Assembly (NCBI RefSeq): GCF_040802235.1 | Contig: NC_133157.1 | Location: 34,562,501 to 34,626,500, forward strand | Direction of reading: 5' to 3' | Origin: Manis javanica | Lineage: Eukaryota; Chordata; Mammalia; Pholidota; Manidae | DNA: 64,000 bases | Shown: in pieces, positions 35,335-56,654 of the stretch | How the letters are laid out: the number at the start of each line of letters is the position of its first letter | Numbering within the stretch: the first letter of the stretch is position 1 | Made by a program: the position numbers and the translations under genes | Notes under the pieces: generated by a model | What the model saw: only the letters and a program-made list of their open reading frames with translations | Database searches by the model: none | Told to the model about the DNA's origin: nothing

Positions 35335-36126
35335 CTCCACCCCTCCAGGATTCTCTCCTCTCAATCTATGTGCCCTTAGTCCTCTGCAGTGGTCCCTGTG
35401 CAAGGAAGCTTGAACATTGTTCTCCAGCCTCTCCAGCAAAAAGTCTTGCAGACACACAGGCCAGACTTGTGGCTCTGTCTCTGACCTCTGCTACTTTAGT
35501 CTTAATGGCTTGAACTGCTGCACTGGTTTCAGTTGTTGCCATAGCTCCAGTAAGATCCTATTTGGCTTCCCGTCTAATTTCCATCTATCTACTCCTGCCC
35601 ATATTAAATCAACCTACATCTGAGTACTCATAACCTTCATAAGGCCCCTTAAATTCTTCTTGTGAGTCACCTCGCATTTTGTAATTGCTGCCTCAAGGCG
35701 GGCTGCACTGTCAGGGAAGACAGCTTTCCCATCTCTGATCCCAAAAGAACAATTTCATCCACCCCTAAGTCCCACAGCCACCGGCTCAGCCTGAGTATAG
35801 GGGCAGACAAGAGTGCTCCACGACCTGGGGAGGGGGCCACTCCTCTCCTTGGGGAACTTTCAGCTGTGGGTCTTTATTTTCTTTACAACCACTGGGTGTG
35901 CTTTCAGTACAGGAGAGGCCAGTGCCTCCGGCACCACCCCTTCATCCTTCCCCAGCTCCTCCATTTCTGGAGCTCATAGTACCTTTCTCTCCACTATCCC
36001 AAGTGCCTCCGCTGTTAACAGTGCCTTGCAACAATGCTAGCTTAGTCTTCAGAAGCTCTCTTACCTTCAGCTCAATGCTTTGCAGCTGACATTCTCGCCA
36101 CCTCCACCTGTGCTTCCCTCAGGAGT

Positions 36127-36509
36127 TCATCTTTTTCCTTGATGGTCTCTTCCACCTTCAGAACACCTGGCAGCACTGCCATCTCCTCCAGTCAGGAATT
36201 GTTTACCTCTCCAATGGCACCTTGCTGCAGGCATTCTCATGCTGCCTCCTCTCACATCAATGCCATTTCCTTCTTCAGGGAATCCACAGAACTTTGCAGC
36301 TTGCATTCTTGTGCTGCCATTTCTTGGGTCTCTTTTGTAGACATTTTTAATACTGTAAGAAGCAGCCAACCCACAGTCCCCGCTGCCTCACGAGCACTCT
36401 GTTTCTCAAAGGATTTTACTATACCAAGGGCCACCCCTACTGCCTCAGGTGTCACCTCCACTTGCCTCCAGTCCTGGGGTGGGACCCAGTCCTCTAGGAG
36501 GCAAGCCAC
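36127..36509 (-). pseudogene. Possible gag-region remnant of the endogenous retrovirus
   Basis: A minus-strand open stretch of 85 codons (36509-36252) includes a glutamate/lysine-rich region that could form a coiled coil (KMSTKETQEMAAQECKLQSS). It lies where gag is expected, after the primer site. Similarity to a named family cannot be asserted from sequence reading alone. Confidence 0.35.
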
Positions 36510-36638
36510 CTAAGACCACATACCCATTGGGGGACAATCCACTGTCTCCCCATTCACAGGGGCAGCCCGCTGAAGCACCCCTCCCATAAGGGCAGCCTTT
36601 TTCTTTGGTCAACAATGAATCCTGCTGACTATGCCAAT

Positions 36639-37134
36639 TGTCTTGCCAATGGGTTTCAGCCCCAGGCAAGTTCACTATGGATTCAATATGACCAAAGAAA
36701 TGACCGCAAAACATTCTTGGGGTGAAAGGGTTATACCCAAGTTTATTTCCAGGTGGCAGGTCAGTCACTAAAATTCCCTTCACTCAGAGTGAGTTTGCAT
36801 GCAGCAAGCCAGTCTCTGCCTCTGGGCCCCTCTGTCTGTACAGCCATCCTCTGGGCTCTGCCTGCACAGCCATCCCAAAGAGCCATTCTCTGGGCCTCTC
36901 TGCACAGTTGTCCCACACAGCCATCCTCTGAACCTCGGTCCTCGGTGCTGCCACCACTCCAGCCTCTGCTCTGCTCTCCTGCAGTCTTGCAGCCGTGCCA
37001 CCATGTCATGCCCAGAGCACTGGGCGGAGCTCTTTGTAGAGTCAGCAGCCATGTATTGCCCACAGGTGTGCAGTGAGCTAGTCAACCAGGGCCAGGTGAG
37101 AATCCTGGCCACAGGTACTCTCATTTTATCCACA
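36639..37134 (-). repeat. 5' LTR of the endogenous retrovirus
   Basis: 496 bases, sense start TGTGGATAAAATGAGAGTAC and end GGCAAGACA. It lacks the insert found in its partner and is followed in sense by the candidate serine-tRNA primer site. Confidence 0.78.
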
Positions 37135-37215
37135 TCCACTCTGGATATTTGTTGTTATGTCAGGTAACATTAAAGGCAATATGCTCACCTTGAAGATCTC
37201 CTGGGAGCTACAATA

Positions 37216-38150
37216 CCACTAGTGGTAGGCAGAATAATAGCTCCCCAAAGATATCCATCTCTTAATCCCCAGAACCTGTGAGTATGTTTCCTTACATAGC
37301 AGAAGAGACTTTGCAGATTGGATTCAATTAAAGATTCTGGGATGGGAAGATTGCCCTCAACTATCTGAGTGGACTCAATGTAATCACAGGGGTCTCTTTA
37401 AGTGAAAGAGGGAGGCAGGCCTGTCAGAGAAGATGTGATTAGGGAAACAGAGGTCAGATGGACCATGGAATGTGGGTAGCCTCTGGAAGCTGGAAAAGGC
37501 AAGGAAGCAGATTGTCCCCTGCAGTGTAGGAAGGCAGACCTACTGGTGCTTAAAAAAAAACAATTGACATATAACATTGTATGTTTCCAGGGTATGACAT
37601 GATTCAATATACATATGTCTAGATAACTGTGGGGACAATGAAGTTCCTATGGCCAGGATCCTCACCTGAACCTAAACTACTTGATGTAACTGGCCTGCTG
37701 CTAGGCTACTGCTTCCACACTGTAGGCAATAAGCTATTATTGAGCGAGTCACTGTATAAAGAGCTCTGCCCAGTGCTCTGGGCGGAGGCAGGGACAAGGA
37801 GGATTATGAACATGCAGACTCTTGGAAGCGGATGTAATTCTAGTGCTGGACCTATCCCCGGGAGAACAAGCCGGGTAATAAGCCCTTTTACCCCAAGAAT
37901 GTTCCATTGTCATTCCTCGGTCTCACTGAACCCATAGTGAACTTGCCCAGGGCTGAAACTCACTGGCAAGACACACCCATCACCACACAGAGTTACAATG
38001 TTTTTCTTTTTATACCTACACAGCTAGATTTGCCTGAAGCCCATTTCAGACTCCTAACCTCCAGAACTGTAAGACAATACATTTTTGTTGTTTTAAGCAA
38101 CTAAATTTGAGGCAATTTGTTACAGCAGCAATAGGAAACTAATAAACCGT
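37216..38150 (+). repeat. MLT1-like LTR broken by a nested pair of insertions
   Basis: The left half (37216-37550: TAGGCAGAATAATAGCTCCC, CCCAGAACCTGTGAGTATG, CTGGAAAAGGCAAGGAAGC) and right half (about 38025-38150: CTCCAGAACTGTAAGACAAT, GCAATAGGAAACTAATAAA) belong to one MaLR LTR. Between them lies an old LINE-1 3' piece, itself split by a third LTR. Confidence 0.75.
37551..38020 (-). mobile_element. Old LINE-1 3' fragment split by a solitary LTR
   Basis: AACAATTGACATATAACATT to CTAGATAAC (37559-37626) and CCCATCACCACACAGAGTTACAA (37975-37998) are two halves of an antisense LINE-1 3' UTR. The interior (about 37627-37974) is a diverged LTR of the same family as the provirus at 34.7-37.1 kb but on the + strand (ATAGTGAACTTGCCCAGGGC end). 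Confidence 0.7.
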
Positions 38151-39299
38151 CTGGTGAATCTCTGTGCAGATTCATATATCTAATTACTTTATAGCTTCAT
38201 GTTACTACCTCATAGGCATCCCAAAACATAACATCCCTAATTAAAACTTTTAACTTCCCAAATCTGGTCACCCTTCCAGGTTTCCTCTTGTCTTGGTAAA
38301 TGGCTCCAGTCACCCAAGTACTAAAGCCAGACACTTGGAAGTCATGTTTTCTTTTCTGTCATCCACTCACCCTTAATGCATAATTGATTTGCATCAGTTC
38401 TACTTTCAAACGAAATCTCATACCCATCCACTTCAACTGAGTCTCACTGCCACCATCTTTTTTACTATTTTATCCTAATAGGGAATATGTGCATATACTG
38501 TAAAATACAAAAGGCATTACAAATAGGTATTCAATAAAAAGTCCATCTCCTCCCAAACCTGTCAGATGCACCCTGTGGCACAGTTTTTTATGTAGCCTTC
38601 CAGAGCCTTTTTTTTCCCACTGCCACCATTCTCGATATCCACTCAGTCCGTTCTCCTCGCAATAGACAAAGTGGTATTTAAAAAATCCGATGGTACTTCC
38701 TTGCACAAAATCCCTTAACGTCTGTCCTTTTGTAGCTGATGCGACTATTTAGTGGCTCTAAGTTAAACTGCAGAAGAACAGTTCATAAGAATTCTGCAAA
38801 TTAGAGCTTCACCATTAACTGAAATACATCAAGTGCAAAGTTTGGATTTGAAATTCACTTCATAGCAAGAACTCCCAATGACTTGTTAGACTGTTTAGTT
38901 TCACCGGTGGTAAATCATTTAGTGGTTGTAAAAAATACCTTAAATGTTTGGTATCACTAACTGATTGAAAGTTCGTCAATGACTCAGAAATTTGAAAAGA
39001 ACACTGAAGAAGTCTTCACCAGGAACAGGGTGAGCCCTTTCGTGTTCTGCTCCGGGGATCCGGGCCAAGTCTAGCTAGAGGCTCCCTAAAGAGGAAGCCG
39101 GGGCTAAGCTCATTACAATGATCAGCTGCTGTCTGCCCGGTTTCGGTCCTCAACATGCCATCAGAGCTTTCCAGCGCACGTGGTCCTAGGAGGCCGAGGC
39201 TTTAACCACAGAAGGCTCTGGGGTGAACCGGCTACAGGACAGTATTGTTTTGGTCATGGCCTATGAAATGACTGACAGGATGGAAAGCTTAAGTAATTC
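38151..39299 (+). other. Intron sequence upstream of the CpG island
   Basis: No exon or clear repeat recognised. The sequence becomes more G+C-rich toward 39.0-39.3 kb as it approaches the island. Confidence 0.35.
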
Positions 39300-39960
39300 C
39301 ACCGTCGGGTCCAAGCCGAGGCAACCACCCCATGGGCGGCCCGGGGTTTCCGCGCAACCGCGAGCACAAGGCCAGGCGGAAAAGGCCGCGCCACGACGAC
39401 GGTGGGCGGGAGGCCCTCGCGCTCCCGGCCGCGCCGGCGAACCCTTCGGGAGGGGTGGGAGCGGCGGGGCACCGCCAGTTACAGCAGTCCTCCCAGGTGA
39501 CGCAGGCGCGCTGCTCGCCGAGTCGGCGCTCGGAGTGGGTGTGCAAGGCGGGGCGGGGCTTGGGTTAAGCGAAGAGTCATCGATCCGCGGGGCCGAGGTG
39601 CGGAAGCCGGGGGGCGCGCTTGTGCCCGGCCTGCTTTCTGGTGCAACCTTCCGCGGTTGCCGGCGAGGCGCGGCGGCGGCAGGGGAGGGAGCAGCGCGCC
39701 AGCGTCTGGTGAGAGCCGCGCGTCCGCGGGGGGCTCCGGGCACTGGCTGGAGCAGAGCTTACCCCCGGTCCGCTGGGCGCCTTCTCCCGCCCCTGCCTCG
39801 AGGTCCGTTCCCCGGGCAGCGGCCTGCACCCGGCCCGGGCCTTGCCCGGTCTCCCCTGGCCCTGCCCGCCCTCTTTAGTCCCGTTACAGGCTCCTCCTGG
39901 TGGCCGGTGAAGCAGACAGGTTCATAACCGGCCCGTGTGAAAACCCGGGGAACTGGGGCG
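39300..39960 (+). promoter_or_regulatory. GNE: CpG island, probable GNE main promoter
   Basis: About 660 bases are very rich in G+C and in CpG dinucleotides, unlike the AT-rich sequence on both sides. The island lies 4.5 kb upstream of the first shared coding exon, in the place where the housekeeping promoter of the standard GNE isoform is expected. There is no obvious TATA box, which is usual for such promoters. Long open frames on both strands here are a by-product of GC content. The exact start site cannot be read from sequence. Confidence 0.8.
39640..39708 (+). other. GNE: Candidate untranslated first exon of the standard GNE isoform (end only)
   Basis: Inside the CpG island the sequence CAGCGTCTG is followed by GTGAGAGCC at 39709, a good splice donor. 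A transcript using it would join the exon at 44474 and start translation at the ATG at 44516, giving the 722-residue form. The left edge is arbitrary because the start site is unknown. This is inferred from the donor motif and position only. Confidence 0.45.
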
Positions 39961-44680
<4,720 letters not shown>

Positions 44681-44719
44681 TAAGAAAAAAACATTTTCTT
44701 CTGATACTCCTCTTTGCAA

Positions 44720-44796
44720 CATGGTGTACTAGAGAGAGCTTGGATCTTGGCACCCTGTGGGCTAAGCTTCAAATCCCAGTTCTACCACTTAGTTTT
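44720..44796 (+). repeat. MIR, left half (split by LINE-1)
   Basis: AGCTTGGATCTTGGCACCC to CAGTTCTACCACTTAG matches the middle of a MIR SINE; the rest continues at 47054-47160 (GGCCTTGGAGAAGTTGCTTA, CTCAATTACAAAATGGAG). Confidence 0.65.
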
Positions 44797-47053
44797 GTGT
44801 TTTTTTCCCCCCTTCAGACATTTTATTTATTTGTTTGTTTGTTTGTTTGTTTTCAGTATCATTAATCTACAATTACATGACCGACATTATGGTTACTAGA
44901 CTCCCCCCATCATCAAGTCCCTACCCAATACCCCATTACAGTCACTGTCCATCAGCGTAGTAAGATGATGTAGAATCACTACTTCTCTTCTCTGTGTTGT
45001 ACAGCCCTACCCATGCCCCCAACCTCCTATATTATGTCTGCTAATAGTAATGCCCCTTTTCCTCCCTTATCCCTCCCTTCCCACCCACCCTCCCCAGTCT
45101 CTTTCCCTTTGGTAATTGTTAGTCCATTCTTGGGTTCTCTGAGTCTGCTGCTGTTTTGTTCCTTCAGTTTTTGCTTTGTTCTTATACTCCACAGATGAGT
45201 GAAGTCATTTGATACTTGTCTTTCTCTGCCTGGCTTATTTCATTGAGCATAATACTCTATAGCCCCATCCATGTTGTTGCAAATGGTAGGATTTGTTTTC
45301 TTCTTATGGCTGAATAATATTCCATTGTGTATGTGAACCACATCTTCTTTATCCATTCGTCAACTGATGGACACTTAGGTTGCTTCCATTTCTTGGCTAT
45401 TGTAAATGGTGCTGCGATAAACATAGGGGTGCATATGTCTTTTTCAAACTGGGCTGCTGCATTCTAAAGGTAAATTCCTAGGAGTGGAATTCCTGGGTCA
45501 AATGGTATTTCTATTTTGAGTTTTTTAAGGAACCTCCATACTGCTTTCCACAATGGTTGAACTAATTTACATTCCCACCAGCAGTGTAGGAGGGTTCCCC
45601 TTTCTCCACATCCTCACCAACATTTGTTGTTGTTTGTCTTTTGGATGGTGGTGATCCTTCCTGGTGTGAGGTGATATCTCATTGTGGTTTTAATTTACAT
45701 TTCTCTGATGACTAGTGATGTGGAGCATTTTTCATGTGCCTGTTGACCATCTGAATTTCTTCTTTGGAGAAGTGTCTGTTCAGATCCTCTGCCCATTTTT
45801 TAATTGGATTATTTGCTTTTTGTTTGTTGAGGTGCATGAGCTCTTTATATATTTTGCATGTCAATCCTTTATTGGATATGTCATTTATGAATATATTCTC
45901 CCATACTGTAGGATGTCTTTTTGTTCTTCTGATGATGTCCTTTGCTGTACAGAAGCTTTTCAGCTTGATAGTCCCACTTGTTCATCTGTGTTTTTTTTTC
46001 CCTTGCCCAGGGGGATATGTTCATGAAGAAGTTGCTCATGTTTATGTCCAAGAGATTTTTGCCTATGTTTTTTTCTAAGAGTTTTATGGTTTCATGACGT
46101 ACATTCAAGTCTTTGATCCATTTGAATTTACTTTTGTGTATGGGGTTAGACAATGATCCGGTTTCATTCTCTTACATGTAGCTGTCCAATTTTGCCAACA
46201 CCAGCTGTTGAAGAGGCTGTCATTTCCACATTGTATATCCATGGCTCCTTTATCAAATATTAATTGACCGTATATGTTTGGGTTAATATCTGGACTCTCC
46301 ATTCTGTTCCACTGGTCTGTGGATCTATTCTTGTGCCAGTACCAAATTTTCTTGATTACTGTGGCTTTGTAGTAAAGCTTGAAGTTGGGAAGTGAGATCC
46401 ACCCTGCTTTATTCTTCCTTCTCAGGATTGCTTTGGCTGTTTGGGGTCTTTTGTGGTTCCATATGAATTTTAAAACTATTTGTTCCAGTTCGTTGAAGAA
46501 TACTATTGGTATTTTGATAGGGAATGCATTGAATCTGGGGATTGCTTTAGGCAGAATGGCCATTTTGACATTATTAATTCTTCCTAGTCAAGAGCATGGG
46601 ATGAATTTCTGTTTGTTCGTGTCCTCTTTAATTTCTCTTAGGAGTGTCTTGTAGTTTTCAGGATATAGGTCTTTCACTTCTGTGGTTAGGTTTATTCCTA
46701 GGTATTTTATTCTTTGTGATGCAATTGTGAATGGAATTGTTTTCCTGATTTCTCTTTCTGTTACCTCATCGTTAGTGTATAGGAAAGCAACAGATATCTG
46801 TGTATTAATTTTGTATCCTGCAACTTTGCTGAATTCAGATATTAGTTCTAGTAGTTTTGGAATGGAGTCTTTAGGGTTTTTTCTGTACAATATCATGTCA
46901 TCTGCAAATACTAACAGTTTGACTTCTTCTTTACCAATCTGGATGCCTTGTATTTCTTTGTGTTGTCTGATTGCCATGGCTAGGACCTCCAGTATTGTGT
47001 TGAATAACAGTGGGGAGAGTGGGCATCCCTGTTTTGTTCCTGATCTTATGTGA
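44797..47053 (-). mobile_element. 5'-truncated LINE-1 inserted in a MIR, minus strand
   Basis: 2.26 kb of LINE-1 3' half, antisense to GNE, in the intron after the first shared coding exon. Flanked by the 16-base duplication TCTACCACTTAGTTTT (44781-44796 and 47054-47069). Minus-strand frames include the reverse transcriptase motif FADDMILY and the C-terminal LLYSKGHHQ region, all frameshifted. It starts with a (TTTG)n run at 44826-44853 and has no retroviral tail. Confidence 0.92.
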
Positions 47054-47159
47054 TCTACCACTTAGTTTTATGTGGCCTTGGAGAAGTTGCTTAGCATCTT
47101 GAAGGCTCAGATTCCTCAATTACAAAATGGAGTGAGAAACCTATGTTGTCAGTTATTTT

Positions 47160-48365
47160 GAAGAATGGTGATAGTTATATGAAATATTCATCTTGGATAA
47201 ATAATAGCTATAAATGTTTTTGTTATTTGTTTCTACATTCAGGAGAAATGCTACTCATATATATTGTGTGACTATAATAATGTGATTCCATGTAATCTTG
47301 TTTGTGAATTCTGGTAATTCTGTGTTAAAACTAGTATATAAATCAACAGCATATAATGTAGTAGATAGGGAACAAGATTTAAAAAATCTTAACTGATCTA
47401 CAAGGTGAAGTAGAATGTTATATTATCACTATTATTGATATTTATTTTGGTGACATTAGGCTTACTATTGATTTTCCAACTACTTATGAAAGTTGGGAAA
47501 TCTTTGAGGGAATAGAATGTATAAATCAAAGGTGAGCATTCATTTTGTTCTGTGTAGTAAGGTGGCGCTTAGTGCGCCCTTGTGGCATGAAGACATTGGT
47601 GCAACCACTGTCAGAAGCACATATATGAAGAAGTTTGTGTTAAAGTACAATTGTCTTTTTTAGACTGTTCTTTAAAAACAGACAATAACATTAGCAAAAA
47701 CAAATAAAAACCTGCCTCTGTAAACCAATTTACTTTAAGAAAATACTTAAAGAGTTGTAGAGAAACTTAAGGATAGCCCAGAAAGTCATGAGTTTTAAAA
47801 ATGTTAATCTGGCTAAGAAAATCCACTGGGTTTTCTACATAACATAGGACAAAGGAGAAGAGAAATTTTAGCTAGAGATGAAAATCTAGTCTAAGCTTGT
47901 TCTTTTACTTCTGGGAGAAGAGTTTGACATGAAAGCTAGTGGGAGGGAGGATCTCAAAGAAACTGTGATAGTGTCTTCTCTGCCTACCACAGTCATAGGG
48001 GTGGAAAGATATTTGTCTGGTGAGGCTGTTAAACAGGAAACTTGACTAGTACTTAATGGAAATGTATGTTTAAAGTACATTCTAACATGAAATTGGTTGC
48101 TTCTGGGGAGAGGAACCGGATGACTGGGAAAAAGAAGTGAGACGGTAGCCTTTTCACCAGAAAATCTTTTCGATCTTGAATTTTAAACCATGTGAATATA
48201 TTAGTTATTTAAAAAAGATATAATAATAATAATAAAATCTACTTTCTATTTCAACTAATTGGACATTTTTTAAAAAGCATTGCTATACTGCTAAGAATTG
48301 GGCAAAAAAGGAAATAATTAACAACAGACTGCTTAGAAATTCATTTGTTCATTTATTTCATATAT
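47160..48365 (+). other. GNE intron, no feature recognised
   Basis: AT-rich sequence with short incidental open frames. No exon or clear repeat. Confidence 0.35.
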
Positions 48366-49372
48366 GAGTTGGTGATACAAACTATTAAGACATTTTAGAA
48401 TGGTTTTAAGTCTACAACAAAATTGAACAGAGGGTATAGATGTTTCCCATATACCTTCCTGCTCCCACAAATATACAGCCTCCCCTATTATCAACATCCC
48501 CCACCAGAGTGGTATTATTTGTTACAGTTGGTGAATCTACATTGACACACTAAGTCTATAGTTTACATTAGGGTTAAATTTGGTGGTGTAAATTCTGTAG
48601 GTTTGGACAAATGTATAATGATATATATCTACCATTATAGTACTCTACAGAGTTGTTTCACAAAACCCTAAAAAGCTATTCATCCCCAACCTCTGGTAAT
48701 CACTGATTTTTACCATCTCCAAAGATTTCCTTTTTCCAGAACGTCACATGCTTGGAATCATATAGTATGTGGCCTCTTCAGATTGGCTTCTTTCACTTAG
48801 TAATATGCATTTGAGTATTCATGTGTTTTTATGGCTTGATAGTCATTTCTTTTTAGTGCTGAATAATATTCCATTGTCCGGAAGGGCCACAGTTTATCCA
48901 TTCACCTAATGAAGGACATCTTGGTTGCTTTCAAGTTCTGGCAATTATGAATAAAGCTGCTGTAAACACCCACTTTACAGATTTTTGTGTAGATGTAAGT
49001 TTTCAGCTCCTCTGGGTAGATACCAAGGAGTACAGTTGCTGGATTATATGGTAATAATATGTTTAGTTTTTTAGAAACCACCAAGCTGTCTTCCAGAGTA
49101 GCTGTTATCATTTTGTATTCTGCCAACAGTGAATGTGCATTCCCATTGCTCCACTTCCTCACCAGCATTTGGTGGTGTCAGTGGTCTATATTTTGGCCAT
49201 TCCAGTAGATGTATAGCAGTATCTGATTGTTTTTAATTTGCTTTTCCCTGATGATGTGTGCTGTGAAGCATCTATTAATATGCTTATTTGCTATCTTTAT
49301 ATCATCTTTGGTGAGGTGTCCGTTAAGGTCTTTACCCTTTTTTAAGTCAGGTTGTTTTTTTGTTGTCAAGTT
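48366..49372 (-). mobile_element. Ancient LINE-1, 3' part, minus strand
   Basis: AGAATGGTTTTAAGTCTACA and TATGTGGCCTCTTCAGATTGG belong to an older LINE-1 subfamily in antisense. A minus-strand frame at 49178-49369 carries KKGKDLNGHLTKDDIKIANK, a diverged ORF2 C-terminal motif. Confidence 0.75.
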
Positions 49373-49399
49373 TTAAGCCTATAGATGAAACAAGATATC

Positions 49400-50560
49400 C
49401 TAACAGAAATTAGAAAATCTCTAAACTGAATAATAAAATTACAGTGTATCAAAATTTGTAGGTATAGATGTCTTTTAAAAAAGAGGTTTAGAGTCAATGA
49501 TCTGTTTTCACTTTATTAAACAAGAAAAAGATGAGAAAATTAACCCAAAGTAAGTAGAAGGGAGAAAATGAGTAGAAATCAGTGACATATAAAAATAGAT
49601 GAAACATTAGAAGAAATTAACAGAGCCATAGTTCTTGAAAAAGTTCTTCACAAACTCCTAGTAAAACATAAAAAAAGAGAACACAGAAATTACCAATATA
49701 AGTTGACAAAGAGGATATCACTACTGATCTTAACAGCCATTAAAAGAATAATGGGAGAATATTAGGCCAATAAATTTGAGAATCAACTTAGCTAAAGCAG
49801 ACCAACTCCTTGAAAAAAACATTCCTATAAAACTGACAAAGAAGAAACTGGAAATCTCAATAGCCCTGTATCTGTTCAATTGAATTCATTATAAAACATT
49901 TCCTATAAAAATAATTTCCCACAAAGATGGCTTCACTTATGAATTCTATCAAACACATAAGGAAGAAATAACACCAGTCTTACACAAACTCTTTCAGAGA
50001 ATGAAACTTTCCCAGACTGTTTTATAAGGTTAGTATAATTCTGATATTGCAACCTGACATATACATAAGTTCAGACCAGTAGCCCTCATGAGTGCAGGCA
50101 TAAAATTGAAAAAAAAATAACATCCAGTAGTATAAAAAACACATGATCATGACCAACTGGGTTTCTCTCAAGAATTCAATATTGATTTAACATTTGAAAA
50201 TCAGTGTAATTCATGTTAACAGAATAGAGGAAACACATGATCGTTGCAAGAGATGTCAAAAAAGCACTTGACGAAATTAAACAGTTATGATAAAAATTCT
50301 TAGCAAACCTGGAATAGAAGGAAAATTCCTCAGTGGGTCAAAGGCCATATGTGAAAACCCCACAGCTAATATAAAATTATTCTCTCCCCTACCTGAGATT
50401 GGAAACAAGATAAATATTTCTACTTTTCAACTTGTACTGGACATAAGCAAGAAACTGAGTAAAGACACGAAGATTGACTTTACTTCCAGAAAACATGATA
50501 GTTCATATAAGAAAATCCAAAGGAATCTATAAAATGACTACTAGTACATCTCTATGGTGT
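49400..50560 (+). mobile_element. Ancient LINE-1 ORF2 fragment, plus strand
   Basis: The frame at 50287-50532 reads MIKILSKPGIEGKFLSGSKA and continues with ENPTANIKL, a diverged piece of LINE-1 reverse transcriptase in the opposite direction to the neighbour at 48366. TTCAATATTGATTTAACATTTG and AGCACTTGACGAAATTAAAC are further ORF2 landmarks. Confidence 0.7.
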
Positions 50561-53389
<2,829 letters not shown>

Positions 53390-53700
53390 AACACAACAGC
53401 AAATGCAGAACTTTACAACACAAGACAAAATGATACCTTCGTGAAAAGGGTTGTGTGGGAGGGCTGAAGCTGCTGAGTTCTGGAGACAAGGGCAGAGAAT
53501 GTCAGAAGTTGCACATCGAGAAGCAACAGATTTCATGTTTAGTCTTTTCCATCCAGTTTCCACCAATAAGAAAACGCAATAGCCAAAAGACATAAACCTC
53601 AGAAGGTGAAATAGTGTCTCAGGAAGTCCTGATCCCGCTGACCACAGTAAAACAACCATTATTGTTACTTCTTGCTCTCTTACTTATGTTAGCTGTACCT
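53390..53700. repeat. Unnamed repeat, copy upstream of the exon at 54102
   Basis: The part 53545-53700 (AGTTTCCACCAATAAGAAAA to TTACTTATGTTAGCTGT) is about 80 per cent alike to 54610-54755. It may be an old interspersed repeat or a local duplication. Confidence 0.65.
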
Positions 53701-54097
53701 TAAAGTAAGAAGCTTCTTTAATTCATTAATATTGCTGATAATTCATTAGAAACACTAGTTAGAAATTGGGAAGATTCACATTTTTCTAATGCATTGAAAT
53801 ATTTTGGGTTTTAAAACAATGAATTATTGTGTCTGTTATTTAAAGTTATTTATATATTTTGCTTGAGGCAGCATGTACCTTTGTAAAATTTTAAGCTTGC
53901 TGAATTACTTAAATTCAGCAGGACTTGTTTTTCTGTAAATTCATATGATTTGATCCTAATTTGGATGCTTTCTTAGGATTTTAGTTTTTCTTTATCATTT
54001 TTAAAAGCATAGGCTTTGGGGTCTTGCTTTTTAGAATTTGCTTCTTCCTCCTTTAAGATTCTTAACTAATGAAGCAATGTGGTTTGGTTTTCTTTAA

Positions 54098-54259
<162 letters not shown>

Positions 54260-54474
54260 TGAACTTGAAAATGAAATTATGCCACCTATCTTTCCAGTTT
54301 TATGTTTCTAGTATGTCTTCTTTTGACTGCCCTTCCTGTCTTACTCATCTTATCATTGAAGGCCACTTTATTCTGAAATACATTTCAATTTTCAAAGGAT
54401 CACCAATTTTGTAGTGGATAGTACAGGTTGTAAGGTTTTTGCAAAGTTTAGTAGAAACTTAATAGGAAAGAAAT

Positions 54475-54560
54475 ACTATACAGTTATCCAGTAACTATTG
54501 TGTACATTTGAAACCAACATAATATTGTACATCAACTTTATTACAATTAAAAAGTAAAAA
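54475..54560 (+). repeat. Old LINE-1 3' terminus
   Basis: CAGTAACTATTGTGTACATTTGAAACC and ACATCAACTTTATTACAATT are the usual end of older LINE-1 3' UTRs, as at 14285-14425. Confidence 0.5.
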
Positions 54561-54593
54561 ATTTATCTAATCTGTACTCTAGTTTCATGTTTA

Positions 54594-54765
54594 ACCTCTT
54601 CTCTTTAGTTTCCACCAACCAGAAAATGCAATGGCCAAGAGGCATAAACCTTAGAAGGTGAGAGTGTCTTTACGAAAGTTAACAATCTCACTGACAATAA
54701 AACAGCCATTATTATTTCTTGTTCTCTTGTTTATTTATGTTAGCTGTGTTAAGGTAATCTTGAGC
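54594..54765. repeat. Unnamed repeat, copy downstream of the exon at 54102
   Basis: AGTTTCCACCAACCAGAAAA to TATTTATGTTAGCTGTG parallels 53545-53700 in the same direction, about 1.06 kb away. Confidence 0.65.

Positions 54766-56654
<1,889 letters not shown>

Larger units (their letters stand above)
34686..37134 (-). mobile_element. Small endogenous retrovirus, internally deleted
   Basis: Two related LTRs in the same direction flank about 1.3 kb of internal sequence on the minus strand. The 5-base duplication TCCAC sits immediately outside both ends (34681-34685 and 37135-37139). Inside the 5' LTR (36639-37134) the sense sequence TGGCATAGTCAGCAGGATTC resembles the complement of the 3' end of serine tRNA, a primer binding site. 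A purine-rich tract GGAGGGGTGGAG precedes the 3' LTR. The 5-base duplication and internal layout suit a class III (ERV-L related) element. No pol or env is recognisable. Confidence 0.8.

Noticed and set aside
39223-39927. 234-codon open frame on + strand and overlapping long frames on the - strand
   Set aside because: They lie in a CpG island where stop codons are rare, have no recognisable domains, and overlap in several frames. GC composition explains them.
44826-44853. (TTTG)n microsatellite as a separate feature
   Set aside because: It is the antisense poly(A)-derived tail of the LINE-1 at 44797-47053.
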